A stretch of 64,000 bases of DNA from Thermoguttaceae bacterium (GCA_017407125.1 JAFQXE010000025.1:326581-390580); one strand, 5' to 3'. Counted from the first letter of the stretch, positions 27,038-35,577 are shown. Numbers and translations: made by a program. The notes: generated by a model not told the origin, from the letters alone.

Positions 27038-27814
27038 ATGAGCAACATTCATAAAGCGTTTGAAAACGGCAAAGCGTTCATTCCGTTTATCACCTGCGGC
27101 GATCCGGATTTGGAAACGACGGCGAAAATCGTTCGCGTTATGGCGAACTGCGGCGCCAGTCTGATTGAACTGGGAATCCCCTTTTCCGACCCGACGGCGG
27201 AAGGCCCGACCATTCAGTGCGCCAACCTCCGCGCCTTGACCGGCGGCGTTACAACCGATAAAATCTTTGACCTCGTTCGCGACCTGCGCCGGGACGTCTC
27301 CGTTCCGATGGTTTTCATGACCTACGCCAACGTCGTCTTTTCCTACGGGGCGGACAAGTTCATTTCGACCTGCAAGGAAATCGGGATCGACGGCTTGATT
27401 CTGCCGGACTTGCCCTTTGAGGAGAAAGAGGAATTTCAGCCGCTGTGCGACCAGTACGGCGTTGACCTCATTTCGCTCATCGCGCCGACGTCTGAAAACC
27501 GCATTGCCATGATCGCCAGCCAGGCGCAGGGCTTTATTTACGTCGTTTCCAGCCTGGGCGTAACCGGCGTCAGAAGCGAGATTACCACCGACGTCGCCTC
27601 GATTGTCAAGATTATTCGAGAGAACACGCAAATCCCGTGCGCCGTCGGATTCGGCATCTCGACCCCGGAACAGGCGCGTAAAATGGCGTCTCTTTCCGAC
27701 GGCGCCATTGTCGGCTCGGCGATTATCAAGATTATCGAAAAGTCCGGCGCCGACGCAGCAGAAAACGTCGGTCAGTACGTAAAGAGCATGGTCGACGCGG
27801 TAAAGACGGCGTAA
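27038..27814 (+). CDS. trpA: Tryptophan synthase alpha chain
   Basis: A 258-residue TIM-barrel subunit that splits indole-3-glycerol phosphate. The catalytic Glu (E. coli Glu49) is present in 'LIELGIPFSDP'. The residue equivalent to catalytic Asp60 (in E. coli 'LADGP') is Glu here ('TAEGP'). The phosphate-binding blocks are 'VSSLGVTGVR' and 'AVGFGIST'. It is the last gene of the trp cluster; a long repeat-filled gap with no clear terminator hairpin follows. Confidence 0.95.
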   Translation: MSNIHKAFENGKAFIPFITCGDPDLETTAKIVRVMANCGASLIELGIPFSDPTAEGPTIQCANLRALTGGVTTDKIFDLVRDLRRDVSVPMVFMTYANVVFSYGADKFISTCKEIGIDGLILPDLPFEEKEEFQPLCDQYGVDLISLIAPTSENRIAMIASQAQGFIYVVSSLGVTGVRSEITTDVASIVKIIRENTQIPCAVGFGISTPEQARKMASLSDGAIVGSAIIKIIEKSGADAAENVGQYVKSMVDAVKTA

Positions 27815-28299
27815 CATTTCGGGGAGTTGCTTCTTTTTTGCGGCTCGCTTGCGTTGCGGAGGGTCGACGTCCTCGTCGACCGCAGGCGTCCTCGCCTGCA
27901 TCGCCGTAAGGCGAAACTGTTTGAAGTGTACATACCCAATCGACGAAGCCGAAAATCTTCACGGATGGCGCCCGCCCTCGGGCGCCTTTGCCGGTACAAG
28001 AAAAATCTCTGTTCAGCCCGGATCGCGGCAGTCCTCTGCCGCCGAAGCTTCTTCTCCCTGCTAAACGGCTGTGAAAGAGCGTTATCAGCGGGTCATTGGT
28101 CAAGGCGGCGTCAAGCCGCCGCACTCCCCCGGCGCAAAGCGCTCATCTATGGTTTTCGTGGGATTTCTTTGGCGGCTGAGACAGCCGCGAACCAGCGGGG
28201 CGGAGGGGGTTTTCGGCGAAAGAGTTTTTTCTTGTACCGACAATGCGGCAGGGGACTGCCGCGTGCCGGCTCAACCGTGTGCGTGCGCGAGACAAATAT

Positions 28300-28362
28300 T
28301 TTGTTCGCCTTCGGCGAACTGCGTAATTCCGCTCCCGCTGGTCGCTCCATTACCGCCTTCCA
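28300..28362 (+). repeat. Partial copy (right half) of the ~115-bp GGAAGGCGGTAA element
   Basis: 'ttcgccttcggcgaa' hairpin, 'ctgcgtaattccgctcccgctggtcgctcc' (read in blocks) and the right terminal repeat TTACCGCCTTCCA match the full element. It is followed by 'ccctattccctactcccc' short tandem repeats (28363-28396). The 27815-28511 gap is otherwise GC-rich hairpins; the 210-codon open frame across it looks spurious. Confidence 0.75.
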
Positions 28363-28511
28363 TCCATTCCCTATTCCCTACTCCCCATTCCCACCCCTCT
28401 ATATTGACAACGCTTTTAAATCGATTATAATATATCGGTTTGGAATTCCAGGCGAATAAAGCCAATCGGAGTTGAGTATTTTTGTTCAATCCCCTAATTA
28501 GAGCAATTGTT

Positions 28512-29798
28512 ATGCCGGCTACATGTGTTATCGGTTTACAGTGGGGCGATGAAGCCAAAGGAAAAGTCGTTGACGTTTTAACGCAGAAGAACGAAATCTG
28601 CGTGCGGTATCAGGGCGGCGCGAACGCCGGGCATACCGTAAAATTTGGCGGTCAGGCGTTTAAGTTGTCGCTTATTCCCAGCGGTATTTTTCATCACAAC
28701 GTTAAAAGCGTCGTTGCCAACGGCGTCGTGCTTGACCCGGCGCGGTTTTTGGAAGAAATCGAAGGGCTGACGTCGCGCGGCGTTCAGGTCGACGCGGAAA
28801 ATCTGGCGCTGTCCAACCGTCTGCACGTGATTATGCCGTGGCATTTTCTGGAAGACCGGATTATGAACTCGCTGTGCGCTCATGAGCCGATTGGATCGAC
28901 CATGCGCGGAATCGGTCAGTGCTATCGAGATAAAGTGGGGCGGTCGATGGCGTTTCGTCTGGGCGACTTGTATTTGCCGTCGTTCCCGGAACGGCTTAAA
29001 GAAGTTACGCAAATCAAAAATCAGTATCTTTACGGCATGGACCCGGACGGCGGAAAAGAGCAGGTTTCTTATTCCGAAACGCTCGAAAAGTACACAGCTT
29101 ACGCGGAAAAGCTCAAGCCGATGGTAACGGACACGACGGCGTTTCTGCTCAACGCGGTAGACGCCGATAAAAACGTTCTCTTTGAAGGGGCGCAGGGCGC
29201 GCTGCTGGACATTGACCACGGCACGTTCCCGTTTGTTACCAGCAGCAACTCCTCTGGCGTGGGCGTCTGCGCTGGAGCGGGCATTCCCGCCAAGTTCGTG
29301 AAAAACGTCGTCGGGATTATGAAAGCGTACACGACCCGCGTTGGCGGCGGTCCTTTCCCGACGGAACAGGACAACGAAATCGGTCAGAAGATTCGCGACG
29401 CTGGGCATGAATACGGTACCGTCACAAAACGACCGCGCCGCTGCGGCTGGTTCGACGCCGTTGCCGTCCGGTACACGTCGCGTCTGTCAGGCGTTACGAT
29501 GTTGTCGCTGATGCTGCTCGACGTTCTCGACCAGATGCCGGAAATCAGCATCTGTACAGCGTACGAAATCAACGGCGAACGCACGACCGATTTCCCCGCT
29601 CTGGTGGAAGACCTGTACGAAGTCAAACCGGTTTACGAAACCATGCCCGGCTGGATGTCGGACACGACCGGATGCCGCAATTACAGCGACCTGCCGGACA
29701 ACGCCAAACGTTACGTCGAACGGCTGCAAGAGATCGTCGGCGCGAAAGTCGGCATCGTTTCCGTCGGCCCGGACAGAGAACAGACAATATTTATTTAG
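28512..29798 (+). CDS. purA: Adenylosuccinate synthetase
   Basis: A 428-residue enzyme making adenylosuccinate from IMP, Asp and GTP in AMP synthesis. The P-loop-like start is 'VIGLQWGDEAKGKVVD' (residue ~6), followed by the catalytic 'GGANAGHTV' (~40). 'GSTMRGIGQCYRDK' and 'FEGAQGALLDIDHGTFP' are family signatures, and 'TTTRVGGGPFPTE'-type binding residues appear as 'YTTRVGGGPFPTE'. ATG 28512 is chosen over an upstream in-frame start because it matches the family N-terminus. A TATAAT at 28429-28434 lies in a plausible promoter position. Confidence 0.96.
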   Translation: MPATCVIGLQWGDEAKGKVVDVLTQKNEICVRYQGGANAGHTVKFGGQAFKLSLIPSGIFHHNVKSVVANGVVLDPARFLEEIEGLTSRGVQVDAENLALSNRLHVIMPWHFLEDRIMNSLCAHEPIGSTMRGIGQCYRDKVGRSMAFRLGDLYLPSFPERLKEVTQIKNQYLYGMDPDGGKEQVSYSETLEKYTAYAEKLKPMVTDTTAFLLNAVDADKNVLFEGAQGALLDIDHGTFPFVTSSNSSGVGVCAGAGIPAKFVKNVVGIMKAYTTRVGGGPFPTEQDNEIGQKIRDAGHEYGTVTKRPRRCGWFDAVAVRYTSRLSGVTMLSLMLLDVLDQMPEISICTAYEINGERTTDFPALVEDLYEVKPVYETMPGWMSDTTGCRNYSDLPDNAKRYVERLQEIVGAKVGIVSVGPDREQTIFI

Positions 29799-29852
29799 CT
29801 TCTAGCTCCTAGCCCCTAGCTAATAGCTAGTAGCTAGAGGCTAATAGCTTTT
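29798..29852 (+). repeat. Short-tandem-repeat hairpin (tagctnnn units)
   Basis: Units 'tagcttc', 'tagctcc', 'tagcccc' are answered by 'gctaatagctagtagctagaggcta'. It begins at the purA stop codon and ends about 20 bp before asnS. Confidence 0.75.
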
Positions 29853-29873
29853 CCTCGCCATTCAAAAATTACC

Positions 29874-31286
29874 ATGGATAAACTAACAGTCAAAGAAGCT
29901 CGTCAGGAATCGTCCGCCGGTCAGACGGCGTTGCTGGAAGGCTGGGTTCGATCCCGCCGCGATTCAAAAGCAGGATTCAGTTTTATTGAACTCAACGACG
30001 GAACGAGTCTGGGAAACATCCAGATTCTCGCGCCCAACACGCTGGAAAATTATCAGTCTGACGTCCTCCGTCTGACAACCGGCAGCTCGATTGCCGTTGA
30101 AGGCGAAGTCGTCAAGTCGCCCGGCGCCAAACAGCCGACCGAAGTTCACGCGACGAAAATTACGGTCTACGGCATCGCCGACGCGGAAACGTACCCGATG
30201 CAGAAAAAGCGTCACTCGTTCGAGTACCTTCGCACGGTCGCGCACCTGCGCCCTCGAACCAACACGTTCGGCGCGGTCTTTCGCGTCCGCAACTGCATCT
30301 GCCGCGCCATTCACAACTTCTTCCAGGAAAACGGGTTCCTTTACATTCACACGCCGCTGATTACCGCGTCCGACTGCGAAGGCGCCGGCGAGATGTTTCA
30401 GGTAACGACGCTCAATCTGGAAGACGTCCCGAGAATCAAGGAAGGTCCAGACGCCGGGAAAATCGATTACGCCCAGGATTTCTTCGGTCGTAAAACCAGC
30501 CTGACCGTTTCTGGACAGCTGGCGGTGGAAAACTTCGCCTGCGCGCTGGGGAAAGTGTACACGTTCGGTCCCACGTTCCGGGCGGAGAACTCCAACACGT
30601 CCCGGCACCTGTCGGAATTCTGGATGGTCGAGCCGGAAATCGCGTTCGCCCGTCTGCCGGAAAACATGAAGATTGCGGAGAATATGCTCAAGCGAATCTT
30701 TTCCGACTGCTTAACCTACTGCGCCGAAGACATGGAATTCTTCAACAAGCAAATTGACGAGTCCCATACGCTTATCGACACGCTGACCCACGTTATCAAC
30801 TCGGAATTCGTTCATCTGCCGTATACCGAAGCGATTAAGATTCTGGAATCCAGCGGCCGCAAGTTTGACTTCCCCGTTAAATGGGGCATCGACATGCAGG
30901 CGGAACACGAACGCTTTTTGACCGAAGAGCATTTCAAAGCGCCGGTCGTTGTAACAGATTACCCGAAGGACATCAAGGCGTTTTACATGTACCTCAACGA
31001 CGACGAGAAGACTGTCCGCGCCATGGACGTTTTGGTTCCCGGCATCGGCGAGATTATCGGCGGTTCCGAAAGAGAATACCGTTTGGACGTTCTCAATCGC
31101 CGCATGGTCGAAATGGGACTCAACCCGGCGGACTACCAATGGTACGCTGACTTGCGCCGTTACGGCACCGTTCCGCACAGCGGATTCGGCCTGGGCTTGG
31201 AACGCGCCGTCATGTACGCCACCGCCATGAGCAACATCCGCGACGTCATTCCGTTCCCGCGCTACCCGGGATCGGCGGAATTTTGA
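29874..31286 (+). CDS. asnS: Asparaginyl-tRNA synthetase
   Basis: A 470-residue class II synthetase, the usual AsnRS length. The N-terminal OB-fold anticodon-binding domain includes '[23 protein letters not shown]'-type sequence (residues ~20-45). Motif 2 is '[22 protein letters not shown]' in part (~240-260), and motif 3 is '[12 protein letters not shown]' (~440). AsnRS rather than AspRS is supported by the '[12 protein letters not shown]' block and the absence of the bacterial AspRS GAD insert. It charges tRNA-Asn in the cytoplasm. No SD is visible. Confidence 0.95.
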   Translation: MDKLTVKEARQESSAGQTALLEGWVRSRRDSKAGFSFIELNDGTSLGNIQILAPNTLENYQSDVLRLTTGSSIAVEGEVVKSPGAKQPTEVHATKITVYGIADAETYPMQKKRHSFEYLRTVAHLRPRTNTFGAVFRVRNCICRAIHNFFQENGFLYIHTPLITASDCEGAGEMFQVTTLNLEDVPRIKEGPDAGKIDYAQDFFGRKTSLTVSGQLAVENFACALGKVYTFGPTFRAENSNTSRHLSEFWMVEPEIAFARLPENMKIAENMLKRIFSDCLTYCAEDMEFFNKQIDESHTLIDTLTHVINSEFVHLPYTEAIKILESSGRKFDFPVKWGIDMQAEHERFLTEEHFKAPVVVTDYPKDIKAFYMYLNDDEKTVRAMDVLVPGIGEIIGGSEREYRLDVLNRRMVEMGLNPADYQWYADLRRYGTVPHSGFGLGLERAVMYATAMSNIRDVIPFPRYPGSAEF

Positions 31287-31287
31287 T

Positions 31288-31363
31288 GCGGCGAGGCGCC
31301 GCTCCCAGTCCGCGCTACCGCGCGAGACGTGTTATAACCGCTCCCGTTGGTCGCTTTGATTAT
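31288..31363 (+). repeat. GC-rich 'GGCGAGGCGCCGCTCCCAG' module
   Basis: Same block order as at 19520-19592, with GCGAGACGTGTTATAA between the palindromic CCGCGCTACCGCGCG region and CGCTCCCGTTGGTCGCTT. It starts directly at the asnS stop codon. Confidence 0.75.
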
Positions 31364-31415
31364 TTCTAATACTTTTTTTCTCCCCCTTACTAAAGTTTTT
31401 TGGAAAGGGGAGTTT

Positions 31416-31463
31416 GAGGGGAAGAACCTTTTTTTCAAAAAAGGTTTTCCCCTCATATTTTTT
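31416..31463 (+). terminator. Long hairpin with T-run downstream of asnS
   Basis: GAGGGGAA.AACCTTTTTT pairs with AAAAAAGGTTTTCCCCTC and is followed by ATATTTTTT. The stem is about 18 bp with a one-base bulge. It lies in the 642-bp gap between asnS and the zinc-ribbon gene and can stop transcription from asnS. Confidence 0.6.
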
Positions 31464-31489
31464 CGAATAAAAACCTCGTTATTATTCCC

Positions 31490-31546
31490 TTGAAAAAACT
31501 TCCCTAAAAAGGGAACCAGCTTGCTGGCGACCGAAAGTTTTTTCAA
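31490..31546 (+). repeat. Three-way-junction-like inverted repeat
   Basis: A perfect 12-bp outer stem (TTGAAAAAACTT / AAGTTTTTTCAA) encloses two small hairpins: CCCTAAAAAGGG and CCAGCTTGCTGG. The right arm recurs at 31673-31686 next to another repeat. No coding potential is seen. Confidence 0.6.
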
Positions 31547-31547
31547 G

Positions 31548-31653
31548 GCGGCGGCGAGGCGCCGCTCCCGATCCGCGCTGCCGCGGTGCGAAGGCGCACA
31601 CCCAGTCCGCGCTGCCGCGCGAGACGTGTTATAACCGCTCCCGTTGGTCGCTT
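31548..31653 (+). repeat. GC-rich 'GGCGAGGCGCCGCTCCC' module with internal duplication
   Basis: It contains the GCGGCGAGGCGCCGCTCCC start, then two versions of the CAGTCCGCGCTGCCGCG block, and ends CGCTCCCGTTGGTCGCTTAC. It is followed by a 'ggcgggcgacacgcccgcgaaccgg' hairpin and by 'aattgctaattgctaattgac' short tandem repeats at 31772-31816. Confidence 0.7.
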
Positions 31654-31928
31654 ACTTATCCCAGTACTAAAGTTTTTTCAAGGCGGGCGACACGCCCGCG
31701 AACCGGACTCAACCGAGTGCAATTGTTGTATGCCCGGGAACTGACGTTCCCGGCTCGCCTTTCGCTTTGCGTCAATTGCTAATTGCTAATTGACAATTGC
31801 TAATTCTTCTAATCACTCGTATAATAGATTCTCTTTCTTTTAGGGGCTTTTCAAAGAATCGGAATTTGCTATAATATAAATACAAACAAATAATCCCCGG
31901 TTCGTTTTTTTGAAAGAATATATATCCC

Positions 31929-32663
31929 ATGGAAAGCAATCCCGTTACTGAAACGCTTCGCGCGCTTTACAGTTTACACAATCGATTTAACGAAATCCAT
32001 CATACGCTGACCAAAGCGCCGAGAATTCTGGCTCTGCATCATCAGAGAGTCGACGCCCAGCAAAAGACGCTTGACGACGCAACCGCTCAGGTTCAGGAAC
32101 AGAAAGTACTTGCTGCGACGAAACAGGGTCAGCTCAACGACGGCGAATCAAAAATTAAAAAGCGCGAGTCTCAGCTCATGGAGTGCAAGTCGAACGACGA
32201 ATACAAAGCGCTTCAGCAAGACATCAAAGCCAGCCAGATGGCAATGAGCGTTCTGTCGGACGAAATTCTCGAAGTCCTCGAAAAGATTGAAGCTCTGGAA
32301 GCGAACGCAGCGAAGGAGAAAGAAAACCTCGAAAAAGTTAAGGCGGAGTTCGAGAAGTTCAAAGCGGACATGGAAGAAAAACGTCCGGCTCTGGAAGAAC
32401 GTCGGTCGGAAATTATCGCGAAGCTGAAAGAAGAAGAAAAGAAACTGCCGGCGGAATTCAAAGATTTGTACAATCGCGCGGCGCACAACTCGTTTGCTCG
32501 AGACGGTCAGTTTGACGTCCTGGCGCCGTTGAACAACGGGGTCTGCGGTCAATGCAACACCGCTCAGGTTAAAAATACTATTTCTCAGGTATACGTCGGC
32601 GAGTTCTGCGTCTGCCAGTCCTGCGGCCGAATCCTGTTCGCGCCGGAAGGCAGATTAGAGTAG
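31929..32663 (+). CDS. Coiled-coil protein with C4-type zinc ribbon (COG1579-like)
   Basis: A 244-residue protein. Residues ~5-185 are a long heptad-type coiled coil rich in Glu, Lys and Ala ('LEKVKAEFEKFKADMEEKR'). The C-terminus has a zinc ribbon with CGQC (~210) and CQSC (~232). This layout matches the COG1579 family, whose Chlamydia member CT398/CdsZ is a zinc-ribbon coiled-coil protein; the exact role is unclear in other bacteria. It has no signal peptide or membrane segment. A TATAAT near 31872 may be its -10 box. Confidence 0.82.
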   Translation: MESNPVTETLRALYSLHNRFNEIHHTLTKAPRILALHHQRVDAQQKTLDDATAQVQEQKVLAATKQGQLNDGESKIKKRESQLMECKSNDEYKALQQDIKASQMAMSVLSDEILEVLEKIEALEANAAKEKENLEKVKAEFEKFKADMEEKRPALEERRSEIIAKLKEEEKKLPAEFKDLYNRAAHNSFARDGQFDVLAPLNNGVCGQCNTAQVKNTISQVYVGEFCVCQSCGRILFAPEGRLE

Positions 32664-32744
32664 CGAGTAACGAGTAGCGAGTAGCGAGAACGCAAGCGTC
32701 TCACCAAATCTTCTCGCAACTCGCAACTCGCAACTAACAACTTT
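32663..32744 (+). repeat. Short-tandem-repeat hairpin (gcgagta / actcgca arms)
   Basis: 'gcgagtaacgagtagcgag' is answered by 'ctcgcaactcgcaactcgc' around 'gaacgcaagcgtctc'. The centre matches those of the 24199, 39483 and 43738 elements. It fills the gap between the zinc-ribbon gene and pgsA and starts at the stop codon. Confidence 0.85.
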
Positions 32745-32759
32745 TTATAGGGTAAGGCC

Positions 32760-33413
32760 ATGGAAGCTCAAACTACAAACTGGAAGAACGTTCCCAACGC
32801 GCTGTCGGCGTTAAGAATCGTACTGGCGATAGTATTATTTGTTTTAATCGGCTTGGCGTCGGCAGACGCGCCGATGTTGTACCTGTCAGCGCTGATCGTG
32901 TTTGTTTTGGCGTCGATTACGGACTTCGTCGACGGTTGGTGGGCGAGACATTATCATCAGGTAACAAAGCTGGGAAGAATTCTCGACCCGTTTGCAGACA
33001 AAATGCTCATTTGCGGGACGTTTATTTTCTTGTGCGCCATTCCGGAACTGGCAAACGACCCATGCGGCTATCCGACAGGAATGCGTCCGTGGGTGGCGGT
33101 TGTTATCGTTTCCCGAGAACTGATCATCACGATTTTGCGTTCCTATATGGAAGGGCAGGGCATCGACTTTTCCGCCAAATGGGTTGGAAAAATCAAGATG
33201 GGGTTCCAGTGCGTCGCCGCGATTACCGCGCTGCTGTATTTGACGCTGCTTCCGTTTGCCGATAAAATGCCGTGTGAGTATATCCTACCGACCGTTCAAT
33301 GGGCGATGATCGTTTCCGTCTGGATTACGGTAATTTCGACCGTCCAGTCAGCGTTGGTTTATGTCCATAAGGCGATTACAGAGTCCGTCAAAAAGGCGGC
33401 TGAATCGAAGTAA
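32760..33413 (+). CDS. pgsA: CDP-diacylglycerol-glycerol-3-phosphate 3-phosphatidyltransferase
   Basis: A 217-residue integral membrane enzyme of phosphatidylglycerol synthesis. The CDP-alcohol phosphotransferase signature DG-X2-AR-X8-G-X3-D-X3-D is complete: 'DFVDGWWARHYHQVTKLGRI' followed by 'LDPFADK' (residues ~60-85). Hydrophobic segments lie around residues 18-38, 42-58, 85-105, 118-130 and near the C-terminus. PgsA is favoured over phosphatidylserine or cardiolipin-type enzymes by the 'NALSALRIVLAIV' N-terminus and the length. The gene stands alone between repeat-filled gaps. Confidence 0.9.
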   Translation: MEAQTTNWKNVPNALSALRIVLAIVLFVLIGLASADAPMLYLSALIVFVLASITDFVDGWWARHYHQVTKLGRILDPFADKMLICGTFIFLCAIPELANDPCGYPTGMRPWVAVVIVSRELIITILRSYMEGQGIDFSAKWVGKIKMGFQCVAAITALLYLTLLPFADKMPCEYILPTVQWAMIVSVWITVISTVQSALVYVHKAITESVKKAAESK

Positions 33414-33450
33414 TTTTCGTTGTTCCGGCAAGTTGGCGTTTAGCGTTTGT

Positions 33451-33508
33451 GCGGGTCAGTCCGTTCACGGATTTGACGGATTAAACAGATTTTCACCGAT
33501 TGGTTAAT
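33451..33508 (+). repeat. 58-bp direct repeat, copy 1 ('cgggtcagtccgttcacgg')
   Basis: Nearly identical to 39669-39725, with a few substitutions ('gattaaacagatt' versus 'gattagacggatt'). It contains the iterated element 'acggatttgacggatta'. Confidence 0.8.
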
Positions 33509-33545
33509 TGTTAAATCAATCATCATTTGCACATCATTGGATTTT

Positions 33546-33645
33546 TAAACACGAAAAACATAAAATTAGCGAAATTTACGAAAAAGTTATTTTTAAAATA
33601 ATCCTTTCGTTTATTTCGTTCTTTTCGTGTATTTCGTGTTAAAAA
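33546..33645. repeat. Palindromic ACGAAAAAC/GTTTTTCGT repeat element, copy 2
   Basis: 'aacacgaaaaacat..agcgaaatttacgaaa' on the left and 'tttcgtttatttcgttcttttcgtg' on the right mirror the order at 972-1063. It occupies the middle of the pgsA-galU gap; no gene is seen in 33414-33731. Confidence 0.7.
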
Positions 33646-33731
33646 TACTTTTGGGCAGGCAAAATGCCTGTTTTAGTTCACAAGTACTAGCTTGTCGAAT
33701 GAAACTTTTTTAATAGAACAATTTTAACGTC

Positions 33732-34613
33732 ATGAGCGTAGAATTAGCTGTTATTCCAGTGGCGGGCAGAGGAACCCGTCTGTTGCCATTAACCAAAAGC
33801 CAGCCGAAGGAAATGCTTCCTGTTGGACGCAAGCCGGTGGTTCAGTATGTAGTAGAAGAACTCAACGCCTGCGGAATCAACCGGATGCTGTTTATTACCG
33901 GACCCGGCAAGACCGCGATTGAAAATCATTTCGACATCGACGCGGAACTGATTGAAAATCTCCGTCGAACGGGCAAAGAAGAGCTGTTGGCGGAACTTGC
34001 TTTTGAACGCGCCAACGTTGAGTATTTCTACACCCGTCAGCGGCGTCAACTGGGGCTGGGACACGCGGTTTTGTGCGCTGCGCCGGTTGTTGGAACGCAG
34101 TCGTTTGTCGTCGCACTGGGAGACTCCATGCTCGGCATGCACGCCAAGGCGAAAGTCGTCGCCCGCATGACGGATGTCTTTGAAGAGCAAAACGCCGACG
34201 CGGTTATCGCCCTGGAAGAAGTCCCGAAAGAAGAAGTCGTTCATTACGGAATCGCCAAACCCATGGGCAAGGCGTCAGACGTGTTTCAGATGGCGGACAT
34301 GATTGAAAAACCGTCTGTCAAAGAAGCTCCCAGCCGTCTGGCTTGCGCGGCGCGATACGTGTTCAAAGCGGATTTGTTTGACTACCTCAAGGAAACCAAA
34401 CCCGGCAAGAACGGCGAGATTCAGCTTACCGACGCGATTCGCGCCATGATAAACGACGGCCGCAAGGTCTTGGGCGTTCGCTGCCACAAGAACGAGAAAC
34501 GGTTCGACATCGGGAACTTCCACAGCTACTTCAAGGCGTTTACGGAATACGCCCTGGCGGATCCCGACTACGGCGCCGAGCTGAAAGAACTGTTGATTAA
34601 ATTGTTAAAATAG
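33732..34613 (+). CDS. galU: UTP-glucose-1-phosphate uridylyltransferase
   Basis: A 293-residue nucleotidyltransferase making UDP-glucose for glycan and envelope synthesis. The nucleotide-binding signature is 'IPVAGRGTRLLPLTKSQPKE' with MLPVGRKP following (residues 6-35). 'VVALGDSML' carries the metal-binding Asp (~128); 'EKPSVKEAPSRLACAARYVF' and 'GEIQLTDAI' (~225-235) are GalU blocks. The usual 'GLGTRFLP' is 'GRGTRLLP' here, so a related NDP-sugar pyrophosphorylase specificity is possible, but the length and blocks fit GalU best. Confidence 0.9.
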   Translation: MSVELAVIPVAGRGTRLLPLTKSQPKEMLPVGRKPVVQYVVEELNACGINRMLFITGPGKTAIENHFDIDAELIENLRRTGKEELLAELAFERANVEYFYTRQRRQLGLGHAVLCAAPVVGTQSFVVALGDSMLGMHAKAKVVARMTDVFEEQNADAVIALEEVPKEEVVHYGIAKPMGKASDVFQMADMIEKPSVKEAPSRLACAARYVFKADLFDYLKETKPGKNGEIQLTDAIRAMINDGRKVLGVRCHKNEKRFDIGNFHSYFKAFTEYALADPDYGAELKELLIKLLK

Positions 34614-34617
34614 AGAT

Positions 34618-34728
34618 TGGAAGGCGGTAATGAAGCGACCAGCGGGAGCGGAATTACGCATTCGCCGTTAGGCGAACCTGTTGAAAGCGTAACTTCGTTC
34701 GCTGCGCTCACTCCGTTACCGCCTTTCA
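34618..34728 (-). repeat. ~115-bp GGAAGGCGGTAA element, full copy 2 (inverted)
   Basis: Both terminal repeats are present (TGGAAGGCGGTAA and TTACCGCCTTTCA). Its reverse complement matches 22478-22593 across the interior, including 'aacgaagttacgctt', 'ttcgcctaacggcgaa' and 'gcgtaattccgctcccg'. It starts 4 bp after the galU stop codon. Confidence 0.85.
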
Positions 34729-34761
34729 TTTATCCGTACCCCCTCACTCCTAACTACCCCC

Positions 34762-35454
34762 ATGGATTACCTTGACGTCAATGCCGTTGCAAGTCTGTTA
34801 CATGTACTTCCCAAACAAGTTCAGCGTTGGGCGGAACGGGGACACATTCCCGCTCAAAAGATCAACGGGGAATGGCGATTTGCCCGCGCGGCGGTTCATC
34901 AGTGGATCGAAGACAAGCTGCACGACCTGGAAGGTCAACAGCAGATGGACGACGTTGTCAAACATCATCTGGTTAGCGTTTCAGAACAGCTCCCGATCGA
35001 GGCGATTGATCTTCAGCTCAACGCTCGAACGGTTTCGTCTGTTATAGACGAGCTGTCGAAAGTTGCCGCCAGCACGGGGTTGCTGTGGGACGCGGACGAG
35101 ATGGCAAAAGCCGTCCGTCAGCGAGAGGAAATCGCGTCAACAGCGCTGGAATGCGGCGTGAGTCTGATGCACCCCCGCCGCCCTCTGACCAATCTGCTGG
35201 CGGAACCGTTTATCACTCTGGGAATCACGTCCAAACCGCTTCCGATGAGTTTGGCCGGAGAAGAAAATGATTCGTGCCAGGTCGACGTCTTTTTCCTGCT
35301 CTGTTCAACTGACGATACTGACCATATCAGAACGCTCGCTCGACTGGGTCGTCTGATTCGCCAGCCGGACTTTTTAGACAATCTTCGCCAGTCGCAGACG
35401 CCAGCCGATGTTCTGGACGTTATTCGCGAAGCGGAAGAAAAGATTAAGGCGTAA
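34762..35454 (+). CDS. Excisionase-type HTH + PTS EIIA (type 2) domain protein
   Basis: A 230-residue two-domain protein. Residues ~1-55 are a MerR/excisionase-like DNA-binding helix-turn-helix ('LDVNAVASLLHVLPKQVQRW', 'GEWRFARAAVHQWI'). Residues ~80-228 resemble a PTS EIIA of the fructose/nitrogen type: the phosphorylatable His lies in 'GVSLMHPRRPL', and 'VDVFFLLCSTDDTDHIRTLARL' plus 'FLDNLRQSQTPADVLDVI' match the later strands. It is probably a cytoplasmic regulator that reads phosphotransfer state, akin to PtsN fused to an HTH. The partner and target are unknown; no other PTS gene is in the window. Confidence 0.8.
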   Translation: MDYLDVNAVASLLHVLPKQVQRWAERGHIPAQKINGEWRFARAAVHQWIEDKLHDLEGQQQMDDVVKHHLVSVSEQLPIEAIDLQLNARTVSSVIDELSKVAASTGLLWDADEMAKAVRQREEIASTALECGVSLMHPRRPLTNLLAEPFITLGITSKPLPMSLAGEENDSCQVDVFFLLCSTDDTDHIRTLARLGRLIRQPDFLDNLRQSQTPADVLDVIREAEEKIKA

Positions 35455-35571
35455 TGGGGAAAATGTGCATAAATTACACAGAGATAGCTGTTAAATATTT
35501 GAAATTTCCCGGATTTTTTATTATTTTTTGAAAAAAGTGCTCTTCGAGACATTCTAATTTAAGAATTTAGT

Positions 35572-35577
35572 GTATAA
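35572..35577 (+). promoter_or_regulatory. Probable -10 box (TATAAT) of the poly-C PEP-CTERM gene
   Basis: An exact TATAAT within 'gtgtataatatatgag', 103 bp upstream of the ATG at 35680. No good -35 is seen. Similar 'tataatata' boxes precede the PEP-CTERM gene at 2724, purA, the zinc-ribbon gene and moxR. Confidence 0.45.

Noticed and set aside
27827..28459. A 210-codon open frame on the plus strand between trpA and purA
   Set aside because: The translation is Arg/Ala/Cys-rich and changes with each repeat block. It is built from hairpin and repeat modules, with no family-like pattern.
29935..29975. A tRNA-like 'gggttcgatcccgcc' sequence
   Set aside because: It lies inside the asnS coding sequence and there is no cloverleaf or acceptor stem around it. 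No tRNA gene was found in the window.
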